This document shows positions 11,346-23,042 of a stretch of 64,000 bases of DNA, one piece after another. Location: positions 221,143,001 to 221,207,000 of the forward strand of contig JAUMIR010000004.1 in NCBI GenBank assembly GCA_030847615.1. Direction: 5' to 3'. A program made the translations under genes and the position numbers. The notes beneath the pieces are model-generated. The model was not told the DNA's origin. It ran no database searches and saw only the letters and a program-made list of their open reading frames with translations. The stretch's first letter is position 1, and each line of letters begins with the position of its first letter. Source of the stretch: Gambelia wislizenii (lineage: Eukaryota; Chordata; Lepidosauria; Squamata; Crotaphytidae).

Positions 11346-12079
11346 CCACATATGAACTATCATGGAAATGGCTCCCTAAAAGTTTGAGAAGCACAGATAC
11401 ATATTCTAGGTTTAGTATTATGAAATCAGTCAGTCAGATAAGCGAACAAAATATCAGGATAACTCCCTCCTCCACAATAGCTATTTCAAGTCCATTTAAA
11501 AAGGACAGCTGAAGAATATTAAACAATACCAGAATAAGAATAACAGAGTAAGTGCAAGAGACAAACCAGATGTGCCTTGGCATATACCATATTAATGCAG
11601 ATGGGATGCAAATTATGCCATGCATGCAAAGATAATTTTTTTTTAAATTTTATGTGGTTGTTTTGTATTTAAATAAATATTTTATGGTTTTAATTCCCCT
11701 CATGTTCACCACCCAGAGAACTTATTAATAATGGACACTATAAAATATTTTTAGCTAACTTAATTTTAAAAAGCAGCTTACAGTTTCTTGATAGATGGCC
11801 ATAAGTGCTGAATATGCCTCTTGACTGTGTTTTTCATGTTGTGGCTGTTTTTGAAAACAGAATTTGTGCTTGCAAAAGTGTTTAGAACATTATCAATCAA
11901 ATTGTTATTGAAATTGCAAAATAATCTTGAACCCTATCACAGCCTGATAGCATGACACATACATTAGTTAGATCCTCAACCACATTATTTAGTTTTCAGC
12001 AAAATAGTTTGCCATTATTTTGCTCCATATGTGTTTGTAAGTGTAGCCTTTTGAAGGCAATTTGTTAGGTCATCAAAGT
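11346..12079. other. No recognised feature
   Basis: AT-rich, no gene and no repeat that I can name. Confidence 0.4.
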
Positions 12080-12433
12080 CATACCCTCCAACGTTTAACA
12101 GATAAAAACTGGAACATATTTGGCAAAGCAACATTGTGGTCAAATGGCACAATTTATTAATGAGGAAGAACAGACAAGGAAGGAGAGGCTGCAGCAGTTT
12201 GCTTTTGCCTGAACCTATTGGGAACCTCTCTTCTCCTCTCCCCACTAGTGCTGATGGAGTACAAACTATTTTTGCACGCTGAACTCAGTTCACAACAATT
12301 GAAGTAAGCTGAGGACAAAGGAGGTGGTGGGGAGGAAAGAAAATCTGAGACATTTTGAAAGCAGCTCAAAAAGTGGGATGAAAGAAGATTAATCAGGGGT
12401 GTCCCTGCTAAATCAGGGCAGTTGGAAGGTGTG
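12080..12433 (-). mobile_element. MITE of the CATACCCTCC family
   Basis: The left end CATACCCTCCAAC and the right end GTTGGAAGGTGTG are inverted repeats. The interior is the reverse complement of the complete copy at 59622-59990, with the blocks for CAAACTGCTGCAGC and TTACTTCA recognisable. Near full length, non-coding. Confidence 0.65.
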
Positions 12434-13332
12434 CAAAGTGCTATGTGTGTAGTATGGAAGAGACTGGTAGTTTTTATATTTTAAAGTCGTTGTTTAAAAA
12501 CCTTCCTACAATATTGGGAAATGCATGTTTTGAAACTGTCTATACCAGTGATGGGCAACCTTTTGAGCCTGGTGTGTCAAACTTCGCCAAAAAACTGAGC
12601 ATAACTCGGGTGGTGTGTCACTTTGAGGAAAAAACATTATTTCGCAATATTTGTTGTTTAAATAACATAAATGTATAATTGTTATATATAATTGTATTTA
12701 ATAAACCAAAAACTAATTATTTAACTTACCTGCTTAGTGACTTCTTTGTTCATCTGTCAGTCAGTTTCTTTTGTTGGTCTTGATATTGTTTAACTTGTGT
12801 GAACTGAGATAAGTGAGGGGGAGGGGGAATTCTTTAACTAACCTGCCTCGGTCCATGTCTCTTGAAAAGGTCGACCACTGCTACTACCACTTCCTTTACT
12901 TAACCTTAGTTTTTTATTTTTGGGATTCTCCATCAGGGGGGCAGTGACAGAAGATAGAATTATATGCACTTGTTAGGCCTGCAGGTAATTAGGGATTAAC
13001 TAGCCTTATTAGCCACAAAATGGTGTATGTAACTATCTTTTAGGAAAGGGCAGGGTTAATAAGCAAAAATAGGGTTAATAAGGATGCACAACAGTAATAA
13101 TGGTGAAATGGAGTCTGCACTATGGAGCAAGATACTCTTCCTTATTTGAATAACAACGGCTGCCACTAACGACAGAAAATGGCACCCATAACATGCCACA
13201 GGCCCTCTCCTCTCCCAGACTTCCCTCACTTATCTCAGCAATGATCTCACTTTTCCCACGTAGCTTAGCAATGCGCAGGGAGGGCAGGGGTGGTGGTGTC
13301 CGAGGTAGTGTCCGAAGTGCTGCTGGGGCCGA

Positions 13333-13481
13333 ACTGGAGGCTTTGCACCGGGGCCGGCCTATTTATACCGGCCCCGTCGCCAGCCACCGCATCATCCAGC
13401 TGCGCCGGATATGCGGCCGGATGGCCCTCCCCTCTGTTCCAGGCAGCCAATTGGGGCACAGCTGACCAGCCCCGATTGGCT
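13333..13481 (-). promoter_or_regulatory. Promoter-like CCAAT/TATA block inside the hAT element
   Basis: Reading the minus strand: GAGCCAATCGG (CCAAT at about 13479-13475), then CCAATTGG (13454-13447), then TATAAATA (13367-13360) between GC-rich flanks, in a CpG-rich setting. The order, with CCAAT boxes about 80-110 bp upstream of the TATA box, fits a Pol II promoter starting near 13335 and directed toward the left end of the element. CAG followed by GTAAGT lies downstream on the same strand (12732-12724). It may be the relic of a transposase promoter. Function is inferred. Confidence 0.45.
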
Positions 13482-13792
13482 CCCTTTTTCCCGCCTTCCC
13501 CCGAGCAGCCAAGGCTGCTGGGAAGAAGAAGGCCAAAATGGTGGCTTCCTTGGAAGGGAGGGTGCTTTCTGGTTAGCCTCCTCCCTCCAGCCCCTCCCAT
13601 CCAGGCGATCAGGCACCCTCCAGCCCCTCCCCTCCAACCCCTCCCCTCCAGCAACCAGCCAGCCACTCTCCCTTACCAAAGCCACGATTGATCGCGGCTT
13701 TGGAAATAGAAGGTGCTGGCTGGAAAGGCTCCCCGCTCCAACCACTCCCCTCCAGCCCCTCCCCTCCAGCCACCCACCACCCTCCATGACTG

Positions 13793-15305
13793 AGTCACGG
13801 AGAACACCCCTCCCTTTCAGCGAGGTTGCACTGGGGGGGGGGGTTGAGAGCATCGTTGGCTGGGAAAGGTCCCAGCCAGCGAGCTTCCCCCCCCCCCGTC
13901 CAGCCTCGCTGAAAGGGAGGGGTGTTCTCTGTGACTCAGTCACGGAGAACACCCCTCCCTTTCAGCGAGGCTGCACGGGGGCGGGGTGAGAGCATCGCTG
14001 GCTGGGAAAGGTCCCAGCCAGCGACCTTTTACCCCCCCCGCATCCAGCCTCGCTGAAAGGGAGGGGTGTTCTCCGTGACTCAGTCACGGAGAACACCCCT
14101 CCCTTTCAGTGAGGCTGCACGGAGGGGGCGTGAGAGCATCGCTGGCTGGGAAAGGTCCCAGCCAGTGAGCTTGTACCCCCCTGTCCAGCGTCGCTGAAAG
14201 GGAAGGGTGTTCTCCGTGACTCAGTCACGGAGAACACCCCTCCCTTCCAGTGAGGCTGCACGGAGGGGGCGTGAGAGCATCGCTGGCTGGGAAAGGTCCC
14301 AGCCAGCGACCTTTAACCACCCCCCATCCAGCCTCGCTGAAAGGGAGGGGTGTTCTCCGTGACTCGGAGAACACCCCTCCCTTTCAGCGAGGCTGCAAGG
14401 AGGGGGGGTGAGAGCATCGCTGGCTGGGAAAGGTCCCAGCCAGCGACCTTTAACCACCCCCCATCCAGCCTCGCTGAAAGGGAGGGGTGTTCTCCGTGAC
14501 TCAGTCACGGAGAACACCCCTCGCTTTCAGCGAGGCTACAAGGAGGGGGGGTGAGAGCATCGCTGGCTGGGAAAGGTCCCAGCCAGCGACCTTTTACCCC
14601 CCCATCCAGCCTCGCTGAAAGGGAGGGGTGTTCTCCGTGACTCAGTCACGGAGAACACCCCTCCCTTTCAATGAGGCTGCACGGAGGGGGCGTGAGAGCA
14701 TCGCTGGCTGGGAAAGGTCCCAGCCAGCGAGCTTGTACCCCCCTGTCCAGCGTCGCTGAAAGGGAAGGGTGTTCTCCGTGACTCAGTCACGGAGAACACC
14801 CCTTCCTTTCAGCGAGGCTGCACGGCGGGGGGGGGGTGAGAGCATCGCTGGCTGGGAAAGGTCCCAGCCAGTGAGCTTGTACCCCCCTGTCCAGCGTCGC
14901 TGAAAGGGAAGGGTGTTCTCCGTGACTCAGTCACGGAGAACACCCCTCCCTTTCAGCGAGGCTGCAAGGAGGAGGGGTGAGAGCATCGCTGGCTGGGAAA
15001 GGTCCCAGCCAGCGACCTTTTACCCCCCCCATCCAGCCTCGCTGAAAGGGAGGGGTGTTCTCCCTGACTGAGTCACGGAGAACACCCCTCCCTTTCAGCA
15101 AGGCTGCACGGGGGGGGGGTGAGAGCATCGCTGGCTGGGAAAGGTCCCAGCCAGCGAGCTTGTACCCCCCTGTCCAGCGTCGCTGAAAGGGAGGGGTGTT
15201 CTCCGTGACTCAGTCACGAAGAACACCCCTCCCTTTCAGCGAGGCTGCACGGGGGAGGGGGTGAGAGCATCTCTGGCTGGGAAAGGTCCCAGCCAGCGAC
15301 CTTCC
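13793..15305. repeat. Tandem array of about ten palindromic 138-145 bp units
   Basis: Opening arms (GGAGAACACCCCTCCC...) recur near 13800, 13944, 14088, 14229, 14367, 14509, 14650, 14791, 14935, 15077 and 15219. That gives ten complete units and one truncated. Each unit reads: arm of about 35 bp; G-rich spacer with GTGAGAGCATC; inner hairpin with stem GCTGGCTGGGA; C-rich spacer; inverted arm ending GGGTGTTCTCCGTGA. Units meet at GTGACTCAGTCAC, itself a palindrome. Both strands therefore read almost alike. Open frames across it are low-complexity by-products. Confidence 0.9.
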
Positions 15306-15607
15306 CCCCCCCCAGCGAGGCTACACAGGGGAGGAAGAGCATCGCTGGCTAGATGGGAGGGCTGGATGGGAGGGGTTTTCTGAATGGGAGGGCTTTCCCC
15401 TCCTCCAGCCCCTCCTCTCCAGCGACCAGCCACCCTCCTTTCCCAAAGCTGCAATCGCAGCTTTTGGAAGGGAGGGTGCTAGCTGGAAAGCCTCCTCCCA
15501 GTGGTGACTGGGGCTTCGTAGCCCCGCCCACCACTTTAATTCTTTCCTCCGCCTCCCTAAAATGGCGACCAGGGCTTTGAAGCCCTGATCGCCACTTTAG
15601 GAAGGGT

Positions 15608-15638
15608 GGGGAGGGGGAGGGGGAGGGGGAGGGGGGAG
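15608..15638. repeat. G-rich run with G-quadruplex potential
   Basis: GGGGAGGGGGAGGGGG-type repetition provides at least four G tracts of four or more on the plus strand, between the hairpin-rich interior and the right terminal hairpin of the hAT element. Confidence 0.7.
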
Positions 15639-15648
15639 CGACCTAGCC

Positions 15649-15690
15649 GCGTGTCACCACTGACGGCTACACGTGTCAGTGGTGACACGC
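15649..15690. repeat. Subterminal hairpin of the hAT element
   Basis: A perfect 16-bp stem (GCGTGTCACCACTGAC facing GTCAGTGGTGACACGC) with a 10-nt loop, ending 23 bp from the right end of the element. Subterminal repeats of this sort can serve as transposase binding sites in hAT elements; that role is inferred here. Confidence 0.8.
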
Positions 15691-15721
15691 GTGTCATAGG
15701 TTCGCCATCACCGGTCTATAC

Positions 15722-18700
15722 TGTACTTTTTACAAGGGCAGGTGGGAAGAAAGCATGTTGTTAATTTCATGCTGATTTTTAGAGGATTTCTTTCTTTTCC
15801 TTTTTAATCTGTTTATGATGCAGGAGTATGTGCCTGAGAAAACACTTGTACATAAAGCAGCTGTTAAATGAATCTCCACACACTGAGATCAAGAGAACGT
15901 GAAGAAATATGTACTCCCAAAGGATCTCTCTGCCAACTTGGATCCTCCTTCAGAAAATAAATACAATCTTGCTACAAGTTTTTTGGTAACTTAGTTACTG
16001 AAAAATATATCATGCTACTTAAGCTTGAGAAGTTAGCATTCCCTATTCGCCACAGTATTAAGTTCAGGCATAGAATGGGAGTGGAAAAATATGCATTTTG
16101 AATTTAAATAATGTAGCTATGGAATGCTGTTGTGAGACCTAGCTAACAGCTTTCACTGTGTGAAAGCAGGGGAGAGAAAGAACTATAGCAATTTCTACAC
16201 AGTAGTTGCACAGCTCTGAAACTGTTTCCTGGTGAGTCCCCTTGAGCTTATTGATGTTATCTTGGGTGTGAAAGGAACACATTAGCTAGTGTGTATCCTC
16301 CCCTCTCCACCCTCCATTTGTCTCCACATTTATATGACATGAGAATTCACTGCATTATCAGAGAATATGCAAACATTAAATTGGCACAGACATATCCATT
16401 TCCTTTGGTATTTTTGCCAAAGAGAGGAGGAGGAGGAGAAGGAGAAGAAATCCACCATCACGAGCCTAGAAACAGTTGCTTTTGAGATACCTGTTGAGAT
16501 AATATTTGAACCATGTATCCATAATCTATTTGATAAAGACTACAGTGTGCCAGATTTCAAACTGATCCAGTTAAAAAAAATGCAATAGATACAGCAAGGT
16601 AAAAGGGCTGGAGCTTTGACAAATCTAACCCTTTTACTCCAGTTTTTGGAAAGGCATATCATACATATCTGTCAGATCTTGGTGAACACTACTGCTGTAT
16701 TTTACTCAGATATGTTTACTGTCATTGGTTTGCTGAACTTCTGAGCAACAGTTCAAATGCAGTTGAGGTTCTCTAGTTCCATTAATGATTATGGTAGCAC
16801 TGCTGGCAAAGTTGTGCTGTGCATGTTCTGTTTTATTCTGAAGCTAGAACTCTGAAGCAGCACTTCATTGTTTCCTGAATGATTCTGTGCTGCAGTGCAT
16901 TTTATGTGCAATGCATACTTCTTTAGTTATGGAATGTGTCCTCTCAAGGTCAAACTACACATTATTATTACATGGAATGGGATCATAGCATGGAGGGGAC
17001 AGTTGTCTCTCTTGCCTAGTCCTACTTACAAGAACTAGTTATAGGAAATCCTGAGAGCTGAAAGGAGTTATACTTTAGATATCCTATACTTCCATAAGCT
17101 GAAAAAAAACTACAGGATTCTTGTATCAGTAGTGTAATGGGTGTGTGGGGCTACATTTCCCAACAGCCCCTTCTGTGACTTCTGACACTACAGGGAGGAT
17201 TCTCCCTTTTAAAGGGAGTAGAGGAAAAGAGGGTGAAAGACAAATACACACATATGCATTAGGAGTAATTTCTAATAAAAGCATAACTTTTATTATGCTT
17301 TTGATTCATTCTAAGAAACCAATATATTTACCTATATTTATTGTTTGGGGTGCATATCTTTTACAAGAAAGTTAAATGCATGCTTCAGGATGAAACCAAG
17401 AACTTGGCTATGTCTTCTCAGGTTCCTGGACATAGTTTTGAAAGCATTTCATGACATAAACTTGCAGAAGCGAAATAGGTCTGTTCAGCAACTGCATGGG
17501 AGACCCCCTTGAAAACAGCATTATGCTGCCTCAAGACCCACAGAGGAAAGACATGATAGAAGTGTGAGACATAAATAAAGCTATCCCTTTTTCAAAATCT
17601 GTTTCTGAAACAATGAGTGGAAAGATCTCCTCTTTGTTCTCTTAAGTGACATTTTTCTTATTTCCATATTCATGTCACAAATAGCATGGCAGTTAAATGT
17701 GATTAAATTTTACAATTACGGTTTTTAGCAGCAGGCCAAATGGCACTTAGGCAGAGTTGATGGTCTGGTAGGTAGGTCTCTCTCCAGCCCATGTCATCCT
17801 TCCTTTCATCTAGTCAGTTTCATGACAATCTGATTAGTTTCACTAGAAAAGGGAAGCTCCTCCCCCTCTTATTTAGAGTAGGGCAGGGGTAGCTATGGGG
17901 GAGTAAAATGAGGACCTCAATTAAGAATTCTCCACCCAATGAAAATTTCATTCAGTCCCCAAACTTCTAGCACTGCTAAGAGTGAGATACTGAAAACCAT
18001 TCACACCTAGAACTTTCCTATTTTCTGTGGGCACATTCATTTGGTAACTTTGCCTACCCCTTTTGCTTAGATGCCTGAACTGTATCTCTAAATTTTCAAT
18101 TGAAGCTGTAAGTTACTGAAATGTTAAAAATTTGAGGATTGAAGGAAAATTCCATGGGATGGTCAGGTCTTATTGGGGATGCAATGCCCTCATTTCACAC
18201 CCCACTCCCATAGGTACATTGCAGCTGAGGTAGTATAGAAGCAATTCTGTCTGGAAGAGTTTTGAAATGGTAGTCCAGAATCTGTCTTCTCAAGCAGATC
18301 TGTTGATGAGAAAGAGTTCAGTCAGCATGCCATTTGAAATGACAGGTTGTGACACCTAGTCATGAGTAACTGCCCAAGCTTGCCAATTCAAACAGAAACT
18401 TAACTGCTGAGTGTAGGGTAACATCCATCCTGACATCAGGAGGAACACTGAAGGGCACATGAGTAGTAATATTTTATAAAATCTGTTGCTCACTTCCCAG
18501 TGACAAAACTCAGAGGGAAGATCCTAATCAGTGACTCTAGAGACTAGACATGATGGCAGCAAAGTAGGGCAGTTGCCTAATTAAAACATTTTTTGTTGAT
18601 TAATTGTATGAATTTTAGTAGATTACTTCATTTAATCTATTCATTATGTCTGCACAAGAGTAAAAACAATTGTGCTGAACTAAGATGTTTAATCTTTTGA

Positions 18701-18739
18701 CTTTAGATAATGCATACACACACGTATGCATACATAATA
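15722..18739. other. No recognised feature
   Basis: About 3 kb of AT-rich sequence with no coding similarity, structured RNA or named repeat. Short open frames (for example 16291-16485) have no domain signature. Confidence 0.45.
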
Positions 18740-18741
18740 TA

Positions 18742-18970
18742 CACTCTGCTGTCTGTAGCCATGGGTTCTGCACCCACAGATTCAACTAACCATGGCTTGA
18801 AAATATTGGTGGGGGGGAGTGTCAAAAAAGCAAATCTTGCTGTTTGCTATTTTATATAAGGGATGCCATTTTACTATGCCATTGTGTATAATGGGACTTG
18901 AACATCCATGGATTTTGGTATCCACAAGGGGTCCTGGAACCAACCCCCAGTGGATACTGAGGTTCCACTG
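18742..18970. mobile_element. Tigger-like (Tc1/mariner) MITE
   Basis: TA on both sides (18740-18741 and 18971-18972). The left end is diverged but keeps CCATGGGTTCTGC, ACAGATTCAAC and GCTTGAAAATATT; the right end has GTATCCACAAGGGG, TCCTGGAACCAA and GAGGTTCCACTG. This order matches Tigger-type elements known in amniotes. Related copies at 23043 and 49902. No transposase. Confidence 0.7.
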
Positions 18971-18972
18971 TA

Positions 18973-19193
18973 TATTTACTGACCAACTGTTGAATAAGGG
19001 CCACTTCATTTAACCTATAACCTATGTAATTGTGTTGAACCTGGAAAGGAGTAAGAAGGGGGAGCAACCTAGTGCAGGGTCAGTTGAGGCAGCCCTCAAC
19101 CCTTGACTTCCTTCTCAGCCTTTGCCTGGGTGAGACACATGGGTCCTGGGGGCAATCCAATATCTTGGTTGCTTCCCATCTGGCCATCTCAAT
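18973..19193. other. No recognised feature
   Basis: No named repeat or gene. Confidence 0.35.
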
Positions 19194-19305
19194 ACAACCA
19201 AATTAAAATAAAACAGATTTAAAATTCAACCAATTTAAAAAACAACCAATTAAAACAAAACCAACTTAAAATTTAACCAATTTAAAATACAACCAAATTA
19301 AAATG
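19194..19305. repeat. 16-bp minisatellite, seven units
   Basis: Seven near-regular units with consensus ACAACCAATTTAAAAT, one of them 15 bp. AT-rich and non-coding. Confidence 0.8.
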
Positions 19306-21734
19306 AAAAGACAATGAGCTAGATCACATGGCAGATGATCCAAAAAGCACTCAGCTGCTGCCCATTCCAACCCATGTCCAGGTGTAATTGCACCTGACAT
19401 AAAAACACCTGGCCTCTCTTTATTGGAGGCCAGCAAAGGTGGTCCCTTCCCCGCAGCATCGGGGCCTCAATATATATGCACACGTGTGTCACAGTAACCG
19501 TGAAATTGTGGTTAATTTTGCACTGCAGGCATTCATCATGACAGTCTCCATAGTGATGCCTCCAGGAAGATTTTTTTTAAAAAAAGAAAAAGCAGACAAA
19601 CCAATTCTTATAGAGTTCACTTTATTAGGAGCAGTGGTGTGTGTGTGTGTGTGTGTGTGTTTGGGTTTGGTAAAGCTTTAGTTTGTAATTGCCTATTCTA
19701 GGGCTGCCCAGCCTTGTATTAATTGGGATTTGGAGGGCCATCTAGTTGAGGCTGTGCTGCATTTACAAAGTTAGAACTGTCACTGCCATACCTTGTTGGT
19801 CCTTCCATTATCAATTGCCATGGCACATTGGTACAGCCTCATCTGTAGGTCCATCATTAGTACAGTGTAGTGTTACAGCTAACTTGTCTGAAGTAGTTTC
19901 CTCAACTTCAGTTTGTATATTTCAGTAACAATTAAAAAACATTTTCAGCCTAGGCATACTTTTGTATCAGACCTCCTTCCTGCACAGTTTGTTTCATGTC
20001 TGAGTGTGTTCTTTCCAGTAGAGTGAAATTCATTGTAAAGTCATATCCCTTTAAAGTTCTTCAGGAGTGCAGTACAGATGTTTTTACAGTTCACTTCCAA
20101 GCAGCTGCCTTTTCTTTTCTTTAGTCTGTTTCCCCTTATTTATCAAGTCCCACGGGAAGGCTGTTGGCTTGCAACTTTGGCAATTGTTTTCTCTGAAAAA
20201 GTATTTGAAAGCTGTATAGAGATTGCTTCACAAGTAGCACCTGTTCCTACAGCAGGTTTATCTATATAACAGGTTGTTGCTGGGAGCATCAGGATTTTTG
20301 TGTGTATTTGTGTGAAAGAGACAGAGAGTGCACATCTATGCATGTGTATTCTGTAGATTTCATCAGATTCAGAGAGCAGTCATCCCTTAGTGGTATGCCT
20401 AACATATCTAGCATTCCGTAAAAGATTGGAGAAGATGGAAAAGTACTCATCTTCAAATGGAGAAAATGCTTCTTAACCTATGTATCAAAAGTTGAGGGCC
20501 CACACTTCTGCATTTTCCTTAAGGGCACGTCATTGCAGAAGCTTCAATTTGTTACTTTATCCCACTCTTTTCCAAACCTGTGATACAAGGCTGAGGTCTT
20601 TTTTCCCCCTGGATGAAAAAGACATCACACTTCACTGTAATAGCCATGCCTACAACTTACCTCAAAGCACACACATCGTCTTTTCAAGTTTGAGGTAGCT
20701 CTTTGCAGCTCAGTCAGTCAGGTTTGAGGGATCTTTGACAGGAATAGTTCTGTACTTTGAAGCCTGCATCTGGGGTCTCTGATGCATCTTTTCTTCGTCT
20801 TCTCTGTCCCTCATGCTAGGGTTGCAATGACACAAGTACATCTGTGTGCATGTGCTGAAGACCCAACATACAGGGTTGATGTCCGAGGGAAAAGAATCAC
20901 AGCTGAAAGTTCCTCAGTGATTAGTGGCCCAACTACCATTATTTTCTTATGGAAATAGTGTTGGAAAATCCAGCATTCTTCCCCCTCCCCCTGCTTGCTT
21001 GCTATTAGAGCAAGTAAGTCTAAGAGAGGTTTAGCGATCTTCTGCATGTCAAGAGTTCCCCCCACCTTCTCCTCATCCTATCCTCAGTGGGCTTGGTTTG
21101 TAAATAGACACAACCTAGCTGTATGATCATGTGACCTAGGTTTACTAACCTCATGGTCTAAGGTTACTTTATGACTCTTTGTTCTGTCCTTCGGACAAGA
21201 AAGATGCCTTCCCTGCAGCTCCTGCTCCCGTCTCTGCTCTAACTCTGCTACTAGAACGTTGATTCCTATCAGTTTTAACTTTGAAGAAACTTTCCCAAAG
21301 GGTTAACACCCTGGGACCTTTAATTATTTTAAAAAAAAACAAAAACCTACAAATAGTTTAGTGTACATACAGTAATTTCTTTAGGAAATTATATGCCTCA
21401 GAATGGTTAGGAAATAGCTGAAATGTGAGAACAATTTTGAATCATTGTTCTTTCCTAACTCCCTATCCTTACCTAGCTGAAAGGAAAGGGCAAGTTGTGT
21501 GTGCATGCACATGTGTATCAGAAATTAATACTGTTCATTGAAAAATGATCTGAGAGGTGGAGAAGAGAGAGCATTTAGGAGTAAAAAAAATGTACCTTTT
21601 TGGTATGTGTGTGCTGGGTTGCCTTTAGAAGGGCACCAGGTCTTCTGCTTCTAGGAGTGCTATGCTGTCTCCCTCCACCTATGATCCCCTTGCACATTTG
21701 CAAATGAACTGCAAATAAAGCGCAAATCTTGCAA
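19306..21734. other. No gene seen; TG microsatellite
   Basis: A TG dinucleotide run lies at about 19637-19660, and 19695-19745 may be a remnant of the CCCAACCTGGTGCC-type MITE seen at 29890. The remainder to 21734 has no recognisable feature. Confidence 0.45.
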
Positions 21735-21812
21735 AGAACGCCCCATGATAAGTTTGCCTTAGGGTTTCCATAAGTCAGAAACAACTTGAAGGCACACAGA
21801 AACAACAAAAAA
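21735..21812 (+). mobile_element. SINE tail fragment
   Basis: Matches the 3' tail shared by the SINEs of this window, with TTGCCTTAGGGTTTCCATAA, a GTCAGAAACAACTTGAAGG-like stretch and GCACACAGAAACAACAAAA. The preceding 130 bp do not resemble the tRNA-derived head, so this is a tail with an unidentified or missing head. Confidence 0.55.
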
Positions 21813-22614
21813 GACTTATCCTGCAGTGACCCTTTCTTCTTTAGAACCCCAAATCTAGGTAAAACATGGCTCATAGAGCTTCTCATTTGTCAGAGAACGG
21901 CAGAGGAAGGGGAATAACAGTATTTATACTCCTCTGTCAGTCAGAATTGGCTTCCACAACAGTTTATGACAATTTAAATCTATCACAGAATCCAAAGGAT
22001 AATGTGTAACAGTCAAGAACAAAGAAGCCACACACGGGGACAATAACACAGTGAAAATTATCAAAGTGGGAGTGAACGATAATAAAAGTTCTGAGTTGCA
22101 AGGTTTTCTCCAAGTGTTTGCCTCACTGTGTTAAAACAGAATGGATTCCCAGCAATGTTCTCAGCAGCTGCAAAAGGGAAGATGGTGTTAGGTCTTCATC
22201 CCAGCCTTCATCCTGTTTGCTGTTATTGCTGCCTAGGGGTGTAAATCTTTGTAAATTTCTATAAGTGAGAACAAATAATTTAACGATTTTTCTCCCCACT
22301 ATGAGAAAGTCTTTGAAACATCTTTGGTTTTGAGGACTATTCACAGTTCAGGACTTTTGTAGAGAAAACCACATTTACTGTGCAGAAGTGATTTTTTTTC
22401 TGCACAGAAAATGCAGTTTTCTCTGCAAAGAACCCACGTGCATTTTTCATGCAGAATAAGTCATGAATAGATTTGAATATATTTTAATATTCTTTCCATA
22501 ACTGTTGCTGCTGCAACCCTGCCTCCTTGTGCACAAGGCTCATGACACGCATGGGGAGTCTAGGCCAGTGTGGAACTGGTTTTCAGATGTGATATTCTGT
22601 GTGATAGCAAAAGC
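21813..22614. other. No recognised feature
   Basis: No gene or named repeat seen. Confidence 0.4.
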
Positions 22615-22690
22615 GTGCAGCCCTCCAGAGGTTGTTGGACTAGAGTTAATGCTGGCGAGGGCAGCTGGGTCTTGCAATCTATCCCTGGTA
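22615..22690. mobile_element. Fragment of the CCCAACCTGGTGCC-type MITE
   Basis: CAGCCCTCCAGAGGTTGTTGG followed after a short spacer by TGCTGGCGAGGGCAGCTGGG is one diverged arm of the squamate MITE whose fuller copy lies at 29890-30025. Confidence 0.4.
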
Positions 22691-22925
22691 TTTGTTGTTG
22701 TTAACTGCCCTCTAGTCGACTTTGATTCATGGTGACCCTGTGAATGAGATTTCTCCAAGTCTCCTTGTCCTCAGCCACTCTGTTGAGGTCCTGCAGGCTC
22801 AGGGCCATGGCTTCCTTGACTGAGTTGGTCCATGTGGTTTCCCATCTTCCTCTCTTTCTACTGCCCTCCACCTTTCCTAGCATTATTGCCTTTTATAGTG
22901 AGTCATGCCTTCTCATGATCCCTGG
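22691..22925 (-). mobile_element. RTE/BovB-like LINE 3' end
   Basis: On the minus strand a 60-codon frame (22883-22701) reads like the C-terminus of RTE/BovB-type reverse transcriptases (MLGKVEGSRKRGR, LQDLNRV, WRNLIHRVT, SRLEGS). Its 3' tail contains AGTCGACTAGAGGGCAGTTAACAACAACAA-like sequence. The tail layout parallels the SINE tails here. The same family is longer at 55414-56940. 5'-truncated and dead. Confidence 0.7.
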
Positions 22926-23042
22926 TTTAGATGGTAAACTCAGTAAACTTCAGTTAAATAGTTATGCTCTTACAGAGTAGAGTCCTACATTCTTAAAGAG
23001 CCAATGTGCTGAGCCTGAAATGTTACTTCTAAAAAGAAACTA

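Larger units (their letters stand above)
12546..15713. mobile_element. Non-autonomous hAT element with palindromic tandem array
   Basis: Terminal inverted repeats CAGTGATGGGCAACC and, reversed, CGGTGATGGCGAACC are flanked by a perfect 8-bp duplication GTCTATAC (12538-12545 and 15714-15721), the hallmark of the hAT superfamily. No transposase frame is present, so mobility would need an enzyme supplied elsewhere. Interior: AT-rich left end (12546-13150), GC-rich promoter-like block (about 13190-13790), array of about ten palindromic units (13793-15305), more GC-rich hairpin sequence (15306-15600), a G-rich run, and a perfect 16-bp-stem hairpin just inside the right end. The intact duplication and many retained CpGs suggest a fairly recent insertion. 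Confidence 0.88.

Noticed and set aside
13265..13989. Several long overlapping open frames (133-192 codons) on both strands
   Set aside because: They lie in the GC-rich block and palindromic array, are low-complexity (proline, glycine and arginine-rich), and repeat with the DNA unit. They are composition artefacts.
13793..15305. Regularly spaced repeats that could suggest a CRISPR array
   Set aside because: Unit and spacer are both repeated, units are about 140 bp and palindromic, and the context is vertebrate DNA with hAT ends. Not a CRISPR array.
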